Positions 11,472 through 23,818 of a stretch of DNA of 64,000 nt are shown piece by piece. Source of the stretch: Cheilinus undulatus. Its lineage: Eukaryota > Chordata > Actinopteri > Labriformes > Labridae. The stretch is from the NCBI RefSeq assembly GCF_018320785.1, contig NC_054885.1, positions 8,134,921 to 8,198,920 on the forward strand, given 5' to 3'. The stretch's first letter is position 1. Every line of letters begins with the position of its first letter. A model generated the notes under the pieces. That model did not search any database. It saw nothing but the letters and a program-made list of their open reading frames with translations, and was not told where the DNA came from. Position numbers and translations under genes: made by a program.

Positions 11472-12544
11472 AAGGAACCCTGCATGATCAGACAAGTTCA
11501 TCTTGTTGGCTAGATATTTGTATCTCTCATATACATATTGAACTAAAAAACTCACAAGATATCTGCGTTTTGAGTCATTTGCGTTTATATTGAGTTTTTA
11601 TTTTATTAATTCACCAGGAAACTGCCGTGTTTTGGTCCCGTTTGGTCCGCGCTGGCGCTGTGACGTCACAGTTCCGCGGTGATCCTCTGCAATAACCTGT
11701 TTCAGACTGGCAGCCAGGGTTAGGGCTGATCTCCGAAATGCAGAACGTCTCATGCACGGAGGATTTTAAAATTAGAGGTCTCTTCTATATTATATTTGCA
11801 CTGCGAGTGGTTATCTGTCCATCTAGACAGGAAAATTATAAATACAGAGCCATATTTACCTTGTTGTAGCAAATATTCACGTCCACATGGGTAGAAAATG
11901 TTTGAAATCTGTTTCTTGATGAACTACATGAAGGCCACGAGCTAAAATGCGTCTGTTTAACAAAATTGTTCCCCGAACTTCTCTTCTTTATGAAGCTTTC
12001 TGTTTCCACACGGTTCAGGTAAAGATAAACACAATACGAAAAGGACTTCCGGTTTGCGCCTTTCAAAGTAAAAGTCCGCTTTAACATTTCTTTCGAGAAA
12101 CTCCATTCTATGTACATAGCACTTTTATTATGAAAAGTTCCCAGCACGCTTCCTCTATACACTCAATGTAGTCATTTGACGGAGGTTAACTGAGGTTAAA
12201 CTTTGTTGGAATGACAGAGCTTTGACAGCAGGGAGACAAGACCAACACGCAGCAAACTTATGGCAGCAACAGCTGCAAGCAGAAAAAACGTCTGAAAACG
12301 GTTACTGCTTAGCAACAGAGAGGAGCGCAGCAGAACTGTGACGTCATACTCCGCGACGCGGATGAAAACATGGCGGTCTCCTGGTGAGTTTATGAGCTGA
12401 AATGTACTCAAAATGCAGATATGTGGGATATATACACATACAGATATGTGTATATATTTAGTGAGGATTTTAGTTTAATGTACATTTGAGACATACAAAT
12501 ATCTATCCAAGAAGATGAACTTGTCTGATCGTGCAGGGTTCCTT
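11472..12544. mobile_element. Kolobok-like TTAA element with long terminal inverted repeats
   Basis: It is flanked by TTAA at 11468-11471 and 12545-12548. The ends are near-perfect inverted copies over about 60 bases. The left end starts AAGGAACCCTGCATGATC and the right end finishes GATCGTGCAGGGTTCCTT. Purine-starting termini plus TTAA duplication are characteristic of Kolobok, though piggyBac is possible. A 108-codon minus-strand frame (11836-12162) is present but shows no transposase motif that I recognise. Confidence 0.7.
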
Positions 12545-12569
12545 TTAAATTACCTAATTTTACAGAGCC

Positions 12570-14420
12570 CTGTTAAAGAGCCCTGTTAGCTCTCCCATCA
12601 CAGCCTGCTGCTGTTTCTGGTCTTGTATGGAGGTGAGTGATGAACAGAGGACTCGAGTTTACAAAAGACAACACCAGTAGTACAGTTAACGTGTATCATG
12701 CTAACGTACACATAGAGCTGCTAACTGATGTCATAAGTTTGCTTTAGCTAAGGCACTTTATCATGGGCATACAGGCTAATGTACCGTACTTAAAGGGAGA
12801 CACTACAGGTGAACACAGTTCGTCATCAAAATTGCTGCACTGATACAATACAATAACTTTACTTATCCCTGAAGGGAAATTAATTTGTCTGGAGTCTCAT
12901 CTGTTTATGGTAGAATTATATAGTGTAATTGCTGATGGTATGAAAGATCTTCTAAATCTTTCAGTCCTGCAGCAAAAAGAGAGACGAGCCGTCCACCACC
13001 GTTGTTTTTTGGTCATTTAGGGAGATATTAAGTGGATGATCCATGTTCCTCAGAATGGCCTCCACCTTCCTCAGTGTGCGTCTCTCCACCTCATCCTCCA
13101 ATGAGTTCAGCTTGATTCCGACCACAGAGCCAGCTTTTGTCACCAGTTTGTTCAGACGCCTTGCATCCTTGTGTTTTACTCTGCCTCCCCAGCAGACTGC
13201 AGCATAAAACAGAACACTTGCCACCACAGACTGATTAAACATCTGCAGCATCTTACTGCAGATGTCTATTGATCGGAGGCTTCTCAGGCAAAAGAGGCGG
13301 CTCTGCCCCTTTTTGTAGATGAAGTCTACATTTTTAGACCAGTCCAACTTATTATCCAGGTGTACCTAAATATTTATACGATGTCACCACCTTGATGTCC
13401 ACGCCACCAGTGTTCACTGGTTGAAGAGGGGGTTTGGATCTGCAGAAATCTATGATCATTTCCTTTGTCTTTGAGGTGTTGAGTAGGAGACAGTTTTTGT
13501 GACTCCAGTCACTGAAGGCACTGATCAGATCCCTGTATTCGGCTTCTTGTCCATTTCTGATACACGCCACGATAGCAGTGTCATCAGAGTATTTCTGGAT
13601 GTGGCAGGACTCAGTGCTGTATTTGAAGTCTGATGTATACAGTGTGAACAGGAATGGAGCCAGGACGGTCCCTTGTGGAGCCCCTGTACTGCTCATTAAT
13701 GTCCCAGAAACACAGTTCCCCACCCTGACAAACTGTAGCACTGTGTTTCTAGTTATGCTAATTATTCGCTATTTAATCAACAAGCACTAATTTGCATACA
13801 TTTGCCAAGGCATTGCAGGTGAATAGGAAAAAAAATTAACTAAAACATATCACCATCGAACTTCCCGTTATTTACAAGACAGTGTTTTAACTGAAATGTT
13901 TAAATATGTAGAAGGAAAATAAACACACTAACTGTGTATTTTTGGAAGTTTTCTTGCTTTTAGAGTGAAAAAGTCATGGATCCAAAATAGACCAAAATCT
14001 CTAAATTGACCATAACATGAAAACACAGTGTTTTAACCTGTAGAGTCCTGTCTGAAACAGCTACTGCATCATTTTGTTTGTAGGCTTCTCATCTAAAAAC
14101 TATTCATTCTACTAGATATTTAATATTAATACCTGATAGACAGACAGCCCTCCTTCAAATGTAAAAGATGCACTAAAACTAAGATTGTGTCACCATCAGT
14201 TGGTATGTGCTTGTGTGGACAGGGAATAATAATAATGATAATAATACTGATAATAATAATAGATCATTAATATAAGGAAATTCTGTATTCTGTATTCTGT
14301 TGCTTTGCTATAGAAGCTCAAATCATTTACATTTTAGTCATGTCTGCAGCAAAATGCCATTTCCATTTTGTCAATAATTTTGTGGTGACATTGTTTTTGT
14401 GTGATCAGATTTATTATGTA
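12570..14420 (+). other. Relic of a third copy of the APOL-like gene's intron 1
   Basis: The parts 12580-12850 and 13755-14370 align in order with intron 1 of gene B (about 24995-25790) and gene C (about 57385-58120). Shared text includes 'ctgctgctgtttctggtctt', 'gccaaggcattgcaggtg' and 'caccatcagttggtatgtg', plus an (AAT)n tract in the same place. It is interrupted by an L2-like LINE. No APOL exon survives beside it. The alternative is that the block is itself an old dispersed repeat. Confidence 0.5.
12855..13745 (-). pseudogene. L2-like LINE, 3' part of reverse transcriptase
   Basis: Minus-strand frames 13352-13741 and 12961-13347 give GAPQGTVLAPFLFTLYTSDF, then YSDDTAIV (the catalytic YxDD of RT), then the thumb and C-terminal region with KKGQSRLFCLRSLRS and FYAAVCWGG. 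The frame shifts between the two at about 13350. The 3' end, near 12855, has the CCCTTCAGGGAT-type tail of L2/CR1-group elements. It is 5'-truncated, as usual for LINEs, and inactive. Confidence 0.85.
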
Positions 14421-14479
14421 GAAATCTGTTAAGTATTCATCAACTAAATGTGAGGGTACTAAAACAAACTGGTTATTAA

Positions 14480-14773
14480 CCCCTTAAGGCCCAAAAACAC
14501 AAATAATAGCCAGAAACTTCTAATTTTTTGGAACTGAAATGTTCATTTAACTTTCTACTGAAATTTTAAAAAATCCAGATTTCCGTAAAATTTAACAATT
14601 ATATTTTTAGTATCTCATTGTATTCATTAGGTGTTTTTGGCAACTGATAATCCACTTGAGGGCATTTTTATCATTTATCAGATTGTATTCATAAGTTTTT
14701 ATGAGTAATTTATTGATCATATTGATATTACATAAAAGTATGTATCAAATATGCGACAACAGGCGTTAAGGGG
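14480..14773. mobile_element. Short TTAA-flanked MITE
   Basis: TTAA at 14476-14479 and 14774-14777 flank ends CCCCTTAAGG at the left and CGTTAAGGGG at the right. The length is about 0.3 kb and it is AT-rich inside with no coding frame. This is consistent with a piggyBac-type MITE. Confidence 0.65.
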
Positions 14774-14874
14774 TTAAGTCAGAAGTGGGCTAATATAATT
14801 CACTTGTTTAAACGTTTTTAGGAATAGATTAAGAGAAGTGTCCTTTTTCTCACTTGAGCCCCTGCCCCCCCAAA

Positions 14875-15040
14875 ATCTCTGTGCATGTCCCTGGTTGTTG
14901 GAGAAAGTGAAAGTATCTGTTTCCTGGGAAGCTGCCTGCTTACAAGAAGTCACGTGGAATGAGGTGCAAAATAAACAAACAAACAAACAAACAAACAAAC
15001 AAAAAAACACAGCCCAAATAAAAAGGCAAGAATCTCAGAT
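14875..15040 (+). promoter_or_regulatory. Cassette 2: ISRE-bearing promoter upstream of gene B
   Basis: This is homologous to cassette 1 from just upstream of the ISRE onward. GAAAGTGAAA lies at 14903-14912, followed by TTCCTGGGAA, a STAT-like spaced palindrome. A (CAAA)n tract at 14972-15003 is inserted between the ISRE and a TATA-like AATAAAAAGG near 15016. The far-upstream part of the cassette is missing here, so this is the minimal version. Confidence 0.55.
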
Positions 15041-15147
15041 AACGGAATCATTCACAGACAGAGCTTACTCTGGATCTGACCAGCAGAAAGTGTGTTTGGC
15101 GGCAGATTCTACCAAAGCTTTACAACACAAAAGGCTTTCATTAAAAG
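15041..15147 (+). other. Putative non-coding first exon of gene B (cassette 2)
   Basis: It matches the first exon of cassette 1 and ends in CATTAAAAG|GTAAGGA with GT at 15148-15149. The next coding acceptor downstream on this strand is at 23055-23056, in front of the gene B start. That would make a first intron of about 7.9 kb. Pairing with gene B is inferred from order. Confidence 0.5.
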
Positions 15148-15664
15148 GTAAGGAACATTACTTTCTTTCTCTATATGTTTTTGATGCTATAAAATCCTTT
15201 GATTTATCAGATCATCCTCAAACACTTTATCTGAATACACACGTTCACATTTAATATACTTAATGAATAAAGAGACAGTATAACAAGATTATAAGATAAA
15301 AGCCTCAGTTTAGCATGCTGATTTTTTCTCATTTCTATTTGTCTGCTGGTGAACTTTAAACTATATTTAACAACATTCTAGGTCTGTTGTTTAAGTAATG
15401 CTCTATTCACATGAGATTAATATGACTTGAAGTCCAATGGTGATTTTTAATCATCACAGACAATGTCGATCATGTTTGATATTTTAGTTGTACGACCCAC
15501 AGTGAGAGCAGAAACGTGAGCAGAATAAACACCTTTGGGGAATTATTTTCCTTTGTAAACGGTCAGACAACATCCTACATTACCATGACAATAACTGGAA
15601 TGACTTTCTGATGCACCCCGCTATGATAAAGGAAAAAAATGAGCAGGAAATATTCTTATCCGTG

Positions 15665-16195
15665 GTATTTATTAGACCACCTGTCATATTTGTCTCAGAG
15701 ACCATCCAGCATCATAAAGTGCTTTAATGTGGACTCTTTCATTTTCAGTGAGCTCTCCACATTTTACCATTTTGAAAAGGAATGAGGAATTTCAAACTGA
15801 ATTCACCCAAATTTGAGCCGGCTCACTGGGCTTCTTTGAGAAGTCAGAAATGAATCAAGCATAACATTCAACCACTAAAACTCATTTTCCTATTCAGGAA
15901 TTTAAGTAAATAACTATAATTTGACATATTAATCAAGAAATATTGACGGCTTTACTGTTGTTTTTAGTTTTTTGTAAATCAGTAAATTTGAAAATTCATG
16001 GATAACAATAATATTTATATTTTAGCATTAAAAATATCATTTGGGTTAAAGAGCTTCTACATATTGGTGTATTAACCATTGCAGAAACATAAAAAATGAT
16101 TTTGGTAATTACCAATGCTGTTAATTTAGGGCAGCTGTGGCATAAACCTTACTTTGGTTAGGGTTAGGGTGGTCTAATAAGTTTGTTAAGCACTG
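15665..16195. mobile_element. Tc1/mariner-type MITE (GCTTAACAAA family), left end damaged
   Basis: The right end is TTTGTTAAGCACTG followed by TA. Internal text is shared with 36802-36905, 37063-37408, 44456-45000 and the repeats at 42-43 kb. A TA target and CAGTGCTTAACAAA termini fit Tc1/mariner. There is no coding capacity. Confidence 0.7.
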
Positions 16196-16496
16196 TATAT
16201 TTTTTTATCTAAACTGACAGCTGTACACCAAATTAAATTCTGTCATTGGATCAATGTATTTTTATTGCATTAAGCCTACTGTGCACATGCACATTCGTAA
16301 CAACATCCCATAGGTCCCTGAGTGGATTCAAAAAAACACTTGATGCAACAGCAGCCGTTACTTTCTGAGTGGCTCTCCCTCTACACTCCAACACAGGCAT
16401 CCAGTGATGACCTATGTGTCAAAACGTGTCCATTGGGGCCTGTCATGCCTGAATAAATGTTAAAAAGGATATTTTGACTATTGACTGTCCTCCTTC

Positions 16497-16570
16497 CAGT
16501 TTAGCTCAGTGGGTTACCTTACTGGCTTTTGACTGGAAGATTGATGGTTCAAATCCCAGTCATGTCCTTA
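16497..16570 (+). repeat. tRNA-derived SINE head
   Basis: TAGCTCAGTGG (16502-16512) matches the RNA polymerase III A box and GGTTCAAATCC (16546-16556) matches the B box, at normal tRNA spacing. The acceptor and anticodon stems do not pair well, so this is a SINE or tRNA pseudogene rather than a working tRNA. Confidence 0.55.
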
Positions 16571-16815
16571 ACTTTGGATGGAAGTACCTGAAACATTAGG
16601 AGAGTGACATCCATTACCTGCAAGAATCCTATATTGGAGTGTTTTTCAGCAATAAACGTCACAGGTATGTTTTGGGGACCTTTGAGACCAATATAAACTT
16701 GTCTTGAAGGGCAAAATATGTCCCCTTTAATACATTTCTGCTCTCTCATTGGGCCAAAGTAGCAAGAGTTTTCACAAAAAATGTTTGATTTGACTTTCAA
16801 GACTTGTGGGAGGCA

Positions 16816-18560
16816 TGGTGGCGCAGGGGCTAGTTTGCTTCCTGGGCCTCTGGGCCCCGTGCACATGTGGGTTCTCTCTGGGTACTATGGCATCTTCATT
16901 GAAGCCAGACCGGTACCTGAATGAAGAGCCAAAAGAGTCGACTCTTTTGCCGAGCCGAGCCAAATAAGCCAGATCACTGAAAAGAGACAGTATTCCCATC
17001 ACCAGCTGCAGGACTCTGTGTCACTGTGTTTCTGGCAAGGAGATGTCACTGTCGCTCTTGCATCTTCTGGAAAACCCCATCCTTGTCCCCTCCCACCTCT
17101 CAGTACCAAATTGCTCACTTTTTGTGCATTTTTCAAATTTCTGATGTGGGGGGAATTAGCTTTGTGCCGGGTTTTCACTTTAAAGTAACCCTGTGCCTAA
17201 TTAGGAAGGATTTTTCCACCACTTACGCTGATTGGTTATTTAATAATGAATAAAAGAATTGTTTTTGTTAATTAATCTAAAAAAATAATTGATTAATTCA
17301 ACTATTGAATTAATCTCATATATCAAGTTATGAGTCCTCGTGACAGTGACTCCACTTCACGACTTAATGATTTTTGGACAACTGATGTTCTGAAGATTTA
17401 TTATTAAATCACAGAAATAAAATATAAATATCACCTAGCTGATATGAGTATAATTGAGTAAATAAAACAGGAAATGACTAAATGTTGTAATAAAAGATGA
17501 TGCTGATCTAGTTTGATGGAGGATGATTATTTGAAATTAAAGAAAAGGATAATGAGTTAAACAGTATAGAAGTTGATATGTAAATTTTGAAAAATAAATC
17601 GGAATTAGTTACAGTGTAAGTGAACCCCCCAGCTCAGAGCTAACTCTGCCCACCTCCTTGGTTCAAAAAATGCACAGAAAGTGGGCAGTTTGGCTCTGAG
17701 AGGAGGGAGGGGAAAAGGACGGGGCTTTCCAGATGAGGCGGGAGAGATAATGATGTCCCCTTATCAGTGAGACACACAGAGTCCCACAGCACTGCTGCCT
17801 CATAGCGATCTTTTAAAGTGGAGGAGTTTTCCCCTCTAGAGGCCCCCTGAGGCTGTAGTGTGGTGGTGGACCGTGGTGGTTCTGAGCACTACCTGTTCGG
17901 TCCATTGGCTCCAGCAGCGGTGTTACTATAGCCGGAGCTCTCAGAGCCGAGACAGTGCAGGTGCAGGCAGGAGAGGATGGGAGTGGTCTCTGAATGGTAA
18001 AGTCAGTTAGAGGTGGTAATGCTCTACCTTTTATATAGAGTTTGTGATGTAGAAACCTACTGATGGACGTCACATAAGCCCCAGCTTTTCAGAAAAGATT
18101 TTTCAAGGCAGATGTCTGTTTGAACTAATTAAAAGCAGTAAAATACAGATTTTTGTCAGTGTGGGGCAAATTTCAGCTATAACACCAACACTGATGTGTT
18201 TTATTATAGTTCAGTCAGATACCTCAGTGTACAGTTGAAAAAAAGTTAGTGTTCACTACCACTTTAATAAACTGTTTTATTGGAACTGATGGAGACACCA
18301 TCATCCTTGAAGGGTTGGATCAGAATCGTATTGTTTGCCGTAGAAGAAGGATGAGGAGATGAACTGTCTAGGTGAGGTGCTGAAAGCCCGGAGCTACCGT
18401 TGGTACCAGCCAGGTCAGCCCTTTGATTGGCTGAGTTGGATGTTCTGCAACGCCGCCAAAATGGGTCTCTCTGAGAAGACAGTCTGACGAACACGACGAG
18501 ATGTGTCCTTTTCACAAATTCTGATGGGCTCCACTCGTTAAAAAAAAAAACACAGTTCTT
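16816..18560. mobile_element. DNA-transposon remnants with inverted segments
   Basis: The stretch near 17040-17190 (ggaaaaccccatcc..cccctcccacctctc) is approximately inverted at 17590-17760 (gagaggagggagggg..ggggctttcc), a fold-back with about 0.5 kb between the arms. Around 16925-16970 there is a short palindromic GAGCCAAAAGAGTCGACTCT motif. Minus-strand frames 17813-18073 and 18264-18515 have no recognisable domain. Confidence 0.4.
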
Positions 18561-21500
18561 GATTTGTCAACTCAAAATAATGTCTCAGGACAGCCGACAT
18601 CACTTTGAGTTATTGGAAGAATCAGTGATAGAAGTCTGGACATGCAAGGAAGAGAAAAAAAAAACCTCTGTCTGCTGCAACAAATAGCGCGAAAGCTATA
18701 AAAACGATAGAATTTGTGCTGGATCAAAATTAAGGATAACTAAGACTTCACAGGTCAGTTAAAGTATTGAACCTGGCTCAGACTTGTAAGAAACAAAGAA
18801 AGGAAACATATTTCACAGAGAAGTCTAAAAAAAATGACTTAGATAACTTAAGACAAAAGATAAAGAAAAGCAAGGAGAACTAACGAAAAGAGAGCTGAAA
18901 AGAATACTGAAGAAGACTAAACTGAACACTGCACTGAAGACTTGGGTTCTCATACCTGATGTCTTAAAAGGAAAGAGGGAGGGCCAACTCCATCTGAGCC
19001 TTAGAGATCAAATGTCACTGTATGAACCACACTTCATCAAATTAGTAATTCAATAAGAGCGGTAGGAATAGCATAAATGGTTAAAAAATTTTAGAATAAT
19101 ATAACATCAATTAAACTGCCTCAAAGTTAAACATGAAACAACAGAGCTGACCATCTAAACATGTTAGACATGATCACACAGGGGTTTGGTCACGTGGATA
19201 TGTGTGTGTGACTGACAGTGGACATTAGATGGCACTGTTGGTTAAAGGTGGGTCAGTAAACCAGTACTAATACCGTCACCGGTAAAATTTTTGCCACGGA
19301 ATGGATTTCTGCAACACCATCATCACCGGTTTAAATGCCTATGTTGTGCTGTGATGCACGCGTGAGGCATATACGCTCCCACCGCTGGCAGAGAGAGTGA
19401 GTTGTGACACACAGCTCAGGCTGAGTCTCGTCAATAGCACGCTTAGCTCTAGCATTACACGTAGCCAGGTAACTAACTGAATGTCAGGGACTCTTGCTGC
19501 TGTAACAAGGCACAGTTAGCAGGCAAAAAAATGTGTTTTTGTCTTCTCAAAGTCTGATGGCTGTACCACATCTAAGTCAGTGTGCTGTCTCTGTCAGTCT
19601 GCCTGGGGCTTTAACACAAGCTAAGTGCTGCTTTGGCTGGTCTCAGAGTCCAGCGCTGCAGCTCTTCCTCTTACAACAGCATAAACAACCGTTTAAAAGT
19701 CTATTTTAACTTACGACTTTCTTTTCTAAGTCCACAGTGAGTCAAAGATCGAGGCTGCGATGTTAAATGAGGTCAGAAAAGCTGCTTTAAACTAGCCGTA
19801 TTCTCCGGTACGGCAGCCAAAGCTAAGTTAACTCAATGCTAAAGACAGTACTTCCATCAAACCCTTCAAAATAAAATGGAAATTCTCTCCCCATGCCTGT
19901 CAACTGTCCATTAGTTATTGAGGAACCATGTTGGAACAAACAAGAGTTTTCCAGACAGTGCGGCGCTAAGAGAGACATCTTGAATATACGCCAGATTCCC
20001 AGAGAGATTCAACACCTTAATATCTAAATCTCTGATTGGCTGATCAACCTTTCAGCCCAAGCCTCTTCGTCCACCAAAAGCCATAAAACTCTCACCTTTG
20101 AAAAATTGCTCTGACAGACCAAGACTATGGAGGACTTGAAAAGCTTCATAATTGTCTTAAGAATCAGGTTTTTCACCCAGAAATGCTCATATTTGTTTGA
20201 GTCTGTTCATAAGTAACACAATTAATTCCTTCATGACCCCTTTATGATGTTGATTTTATTAGATTTTGATTGCGGAATTCAACACTGACCCCTCTGATTT
20301 CAACCTTGTGGTCAAGTTCAGTCACACCCATATGCAGAGACAGCTTTTTCATGTATAATTGTGTTTATAACCAATTAGCTATGTTTCTAATATTTGTTGT
20401 GTTACAGTTTATTGATATTATTCTAGAGTTTTTCAAACTATGTTATGTCATGTCTACATTATCTGATTAACTTGATAATCTGGTGGAGGGGGGATTATTG
20501 ACCTCTAGGAGGGCTTAACAACCGAGACCCTTCCCTCTCGTATAAGGCTAACTACAGAACTCACAAGAGTTCAGTCCGGTCCAGGCGGGTTCGACAGGAG
20601 TCCTGTTTCCATCTACTATGCTCACCAACCAAGCGCTGTGCCAAGTCTGATAAACCAATCAGACTTAGAAAGCTAATTTTCCAGCACAAGACTTTTTCTA
20701 ACCTTTTCATAGCTTTGCGCTAACTTTTTGTAAAGCAGTCTTCTTTTTTTTTCTTTCTCTGCACTTCATCACTGTGAGCCACAGTCACGTGATGTCAATG
20801 TTTTGAGATATTCATTGGCATCAACTGGACGAATTAAGTTGTTTTTTTTTTTTGAATGAGAGACCATCCCAGAGCCTGTGGACCTCCTTCGGCTGTCTCG
20901 GGAGTGACCCACGCGGTGCCGTTACAAAACCACCGGCCGACTCAGCACAAGGACCGACCCAGAACTTAGTTCGGTTTGGCCCCGAGTCCGGATCTTCGGC
21001 AGCCTGGGCGCTACCCCTTCAGATGGGCCCTATCCTCACTGTCCCTCTCACTCAGCAAACAAAGTATGATCCAATGTACTCTTCACTGGTGATGATGTCT
21101 ACAAAATCAAAAGAATCAGAACTTAATTCAGATCTTAGTTGCCTTTCCAAATTTACACTCCAAATTTTACCCTGTTAATTTTCCTGTTTTGATTATCATA
21201 ATCCTCTTTTCACCAACTAAGTTAGCATTCTGTCTTTCTTACCACATTAAGTCATGTTCTGTTTATTCATTTTTCATTCATATAGTCATGTAACCCATAA
21301 TTAATGTGTTATTTTGTGATTTTATATTAAATCTTCAAAAGACAGTAGTTGTATAGGAAATCATTTCTTATTAAGCTGAGGAATAAAGTCACTGTTACCA
21401 CGATTCATTACTTTAGAAATGAGATTGATTTACAGTTAATGTTCTTGTTAATTAATTAAAAGTTTTGATTTATTAATAATTACAATATTTTATTGGTTAC

Positions 21501-21968
21501 TAAATAACCAATCCGCATAAGTGGTGGTGCCCTATTTTTCTATGACGTTAATTGGTAATATTAATTTATTATCAAACAAATAATCACTACAACAGAGCAA
21601 GGAATTTTTTACACAGCTTTTCCAATTTCATCCTCCTCTGTAAAAATCTTACCCTGCATTTTGAAAAGTGTCACTCACTGTTCAGTAATCACAAACCATG
21701 ATTTTAGTTTCTCAGTTTCTTTGGTGTTTCTTGTATCCCCTGTGTTTTTGTGTATTGTGTGCCATTGTTATTTCAGCCTGTAATGTTTCTAGTGTTAGGT
21801 TAACATCTGTGTTCATTATTTCTTGTGTGTTAGTTATTTTTGAAATCATGTTATTTTGTGATCTGGATCTTCTCCTGTGTTTGCATGTGTCCGTGTTGTT
21901 GTCCTTGTTTTCTGTTTTATTTTGTAGTTGCTTTCTCCTGTGTGTGTGACTCCAGTTTTCTTCCTGTC
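18561..21968. other. Gene-free stretch within the putative first intron of gene B
   Basis: I see no supported gene here. The content looks like fragmented repeats. The region 19240-19900 contains a 'ccggtaaaattt' type repeat. The region 20480-20620 has a GC-richer stretch (gagacccttccctctcg...gtccggtccaggcggg). The region 21280-21600 is AT-rich. The region 21700-21965 is a T/G-rich repeat also present at 35600-36400 and 49100-49290. Confidence 0.4.
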
Positions 21969-22609
21969 TTAGGCCGGCCACACACTGGTAGATTTTTTAA
22001 ATCTGAAACCATTTTTAAAACATGGGGGGGGGGTCACAGGACAATTTCAAATGGTCAACTCAGCCAGACTGTCAGATCATTGGAGACCACACACCTGCTA
22101 ACCTGCCAATGACCCTGCGTGATCATGTGACCTCAGGAAAAATAAACAAACACAGATGTCTGCTGATACCCTCATGCTTTCCTCTCACAACAGAGTGCCC
22201 TGTCATGCGTTAAAGGTACAGCAAAAATCATAAAACAAGAGAAAGGGTCAGGATGAAATCCTGGCTGGAATGAAGCTACAGTTGTGTTTATGGTTGAAAG
22301 TATGCATGATCTGGCTGATGACGTTACCCTGTCTGCTCGCTCTCATTGGTTGTTGTGGGTACTTCGTCAGAGGCACTATGACCTAGAATTGTAAATATGA
22401 AACATATTTGATATTAACAATTTGGGATCTTGGAGGATATGAAGCATTGGAGCAGAAAAACAATCATGTTGACACCAAATGCTTGAGGATTTTTCAGACA
22501 AATTATCATTTGAGACAAGGCTCCACTCAGGATGTGCCCCCACGGTCACTGGGGGAGGTCAATCTGGCCTCAAATCAGGCTTAAATCCTATAGTATGTGG
22601 CCAACCTAA
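21969..22609. mobile_element. MITE with TTAGGCCGGCCACACAC termini
   Basis: The left end TTAGGCCGGCCACACAC is mirrored by a degraded right end (tatgtggccaacctaa). A second copy lies at 49293-49907, and a degraded one at about 39200-39730. Internal text such as 'taaagctacagttgtg' and 'gctctcattggttgttg' is shared. Superfamily not assigned. Confidence 0.65.
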
Positions 22610-23095
22610 GCCAGACACATTCAGACCCATGTGTAGGGCTCCTCATCAGTCAGCCAAAAACTGTTGTCCATGATTAAACTGATGCTGTCGTTCAGACTGT
22701 GTATGAAACCACTTCAGATGAAACAGGCAGGACCATGTCTAAAAAATAGCAAGAGATCAGGAGGCTGAAACTGAGTTTGTCAGTAATAGATTTGCCTTTT
22801 GGCTTTACCAGACCAACTTTATGCAGTTTCAAATTTGCTAAATCTGCACTTTCCCTGGTATTAGCCTTTGGCTGGGTCCTAATGCTAGTGGCTACTGTCA
22901 CTTCCCATTCAGTAGATAGTCCACCATTAAGATGACAACTCTTATGACATAATGTCTATTGTTTGTTTAAACTGTCATCAATAGGGTATGGAGTTGGCTC
23001 ACTTGTTTCAAAGATGATAATTGTTATTTAATCCCATCTATGCTTTTCTCCTCCAGACTTTCTGTGAAGATCAGCAGGACACAAAAACCTCCACC

Positions 23096-23818
23096 ATGTC
23101 CACTGCAGACCAGTTGCTGGAGCAAATGTACTCCTGGATGAAGCAGAGGGAGGAGTGTGCAGAGAAGCTGAGGAAGCTTGCAAAGGAGCTCGAGTCAATC
23201 AGGGAGAAATCTAACGGTTTTCAAGCTATTGGCTCCTCATTATCAGTGGTTGGATCGGTATGTCTTGTCGGAGCTGGCGTGGCCACTCTGTTTACCGGCG
23301 GCTTAGCTGCTCCATTCTTAGGTGTAGTAGGAGGAGTGTATACAGGTGTAGGTTTAAGCATGTCTTTGATTACCATGTTTGTTGAGCACCTCTCGTCAAG
23401 TGATACCATGAATCAGGCCAAGAGTATAGAGGAGAAGTGCAATGAATTAACAAAGAATATTCAGAGACTGTATGATCAACTGAAGCAAGAATTGCAGCAG
23501 GAGGCGACCTTTAAAGACGCTGATGACCTGGAATATCGCATCATGAGTGAAATCATGGGAGCCATGGCACGACGGAGTGGATGGAGTGTTCCAACCCAAA
23601 CCCTCTTCATGTCCCAAGGACAAACCTACCTGTCTCACAGACGGCGCTCTATCATAACTGATCCTAATCAGATGACTGGAATTGCTGGTGTTTTAGCATT
23701 TTTCAGCCTGACAGCTAATGGGAAGGGAGCTCAATTTCTGTTTGCCAAGGGAAGAGAACAACTGCTGAAAAAAGTCATTAAAGCTGGGCTGAAAACAACC
23801 TTTAAAGGAGGTGCCAAG
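23096..23818 (+). CDS. Gene B exon with start codon: APOL-like helices and membrane hairpin
   Basis: A pyrimidine-rich acceptor (ctcctccag) at 23055-23056 precedes a short 5' UTR, and the ATG sits in a good context (caccATG). Residues about 5-40 form a charged helix or coiled coil. Residues about 42-66 and 69-96 are hydrophobic and Gly/Ala-rich, with the turn FTGGLAAPFLGVVGGVYTG; this is the hallmark APOL membrane hairpin. Residues 100-140 form a second charged helix. ARRSGWSVPTQ (158-168) starts a linker. Residues 194-206 (TGIAGVLAFFSLT) are again hydrophobic. The exon ends ...KGGAK at a phase-0 donor (AAG|GTAAGA). It is about 82% identical to gene C. The longer upstream frame from 23021 reads through the splice acceptor and lacks an ATG, so I did not use it. 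Confidence 0.85.

Noticed and set aside
16497..16570. Functional tRNA gene
   Set aside because: A and B boxes are present, but the stems do not pair and there is no proper acceptor end. It is treated as a SINE head.
20480..20620. Possible LTR or retrovirus-like segment (GC-richer stretch followed by AT-rich sequence)
   Set aside because: No gag, pol or env frame, no paired LTR and no primer-binding site could be seen.
21698..21949. Open frame with a membrane-like, Val/Cys/Phe-rich translation
   Set aside because: It is the translation of a T/G-rich interspersed repeat also present at 36.2 and 49.1 kb.
23021..23095. Upstream extension of the gene B frame
   Set aside because: It has no ATG and crosses the pyrimidine tract and splice acceptor at 23055-23056. 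The same holds in gene C.
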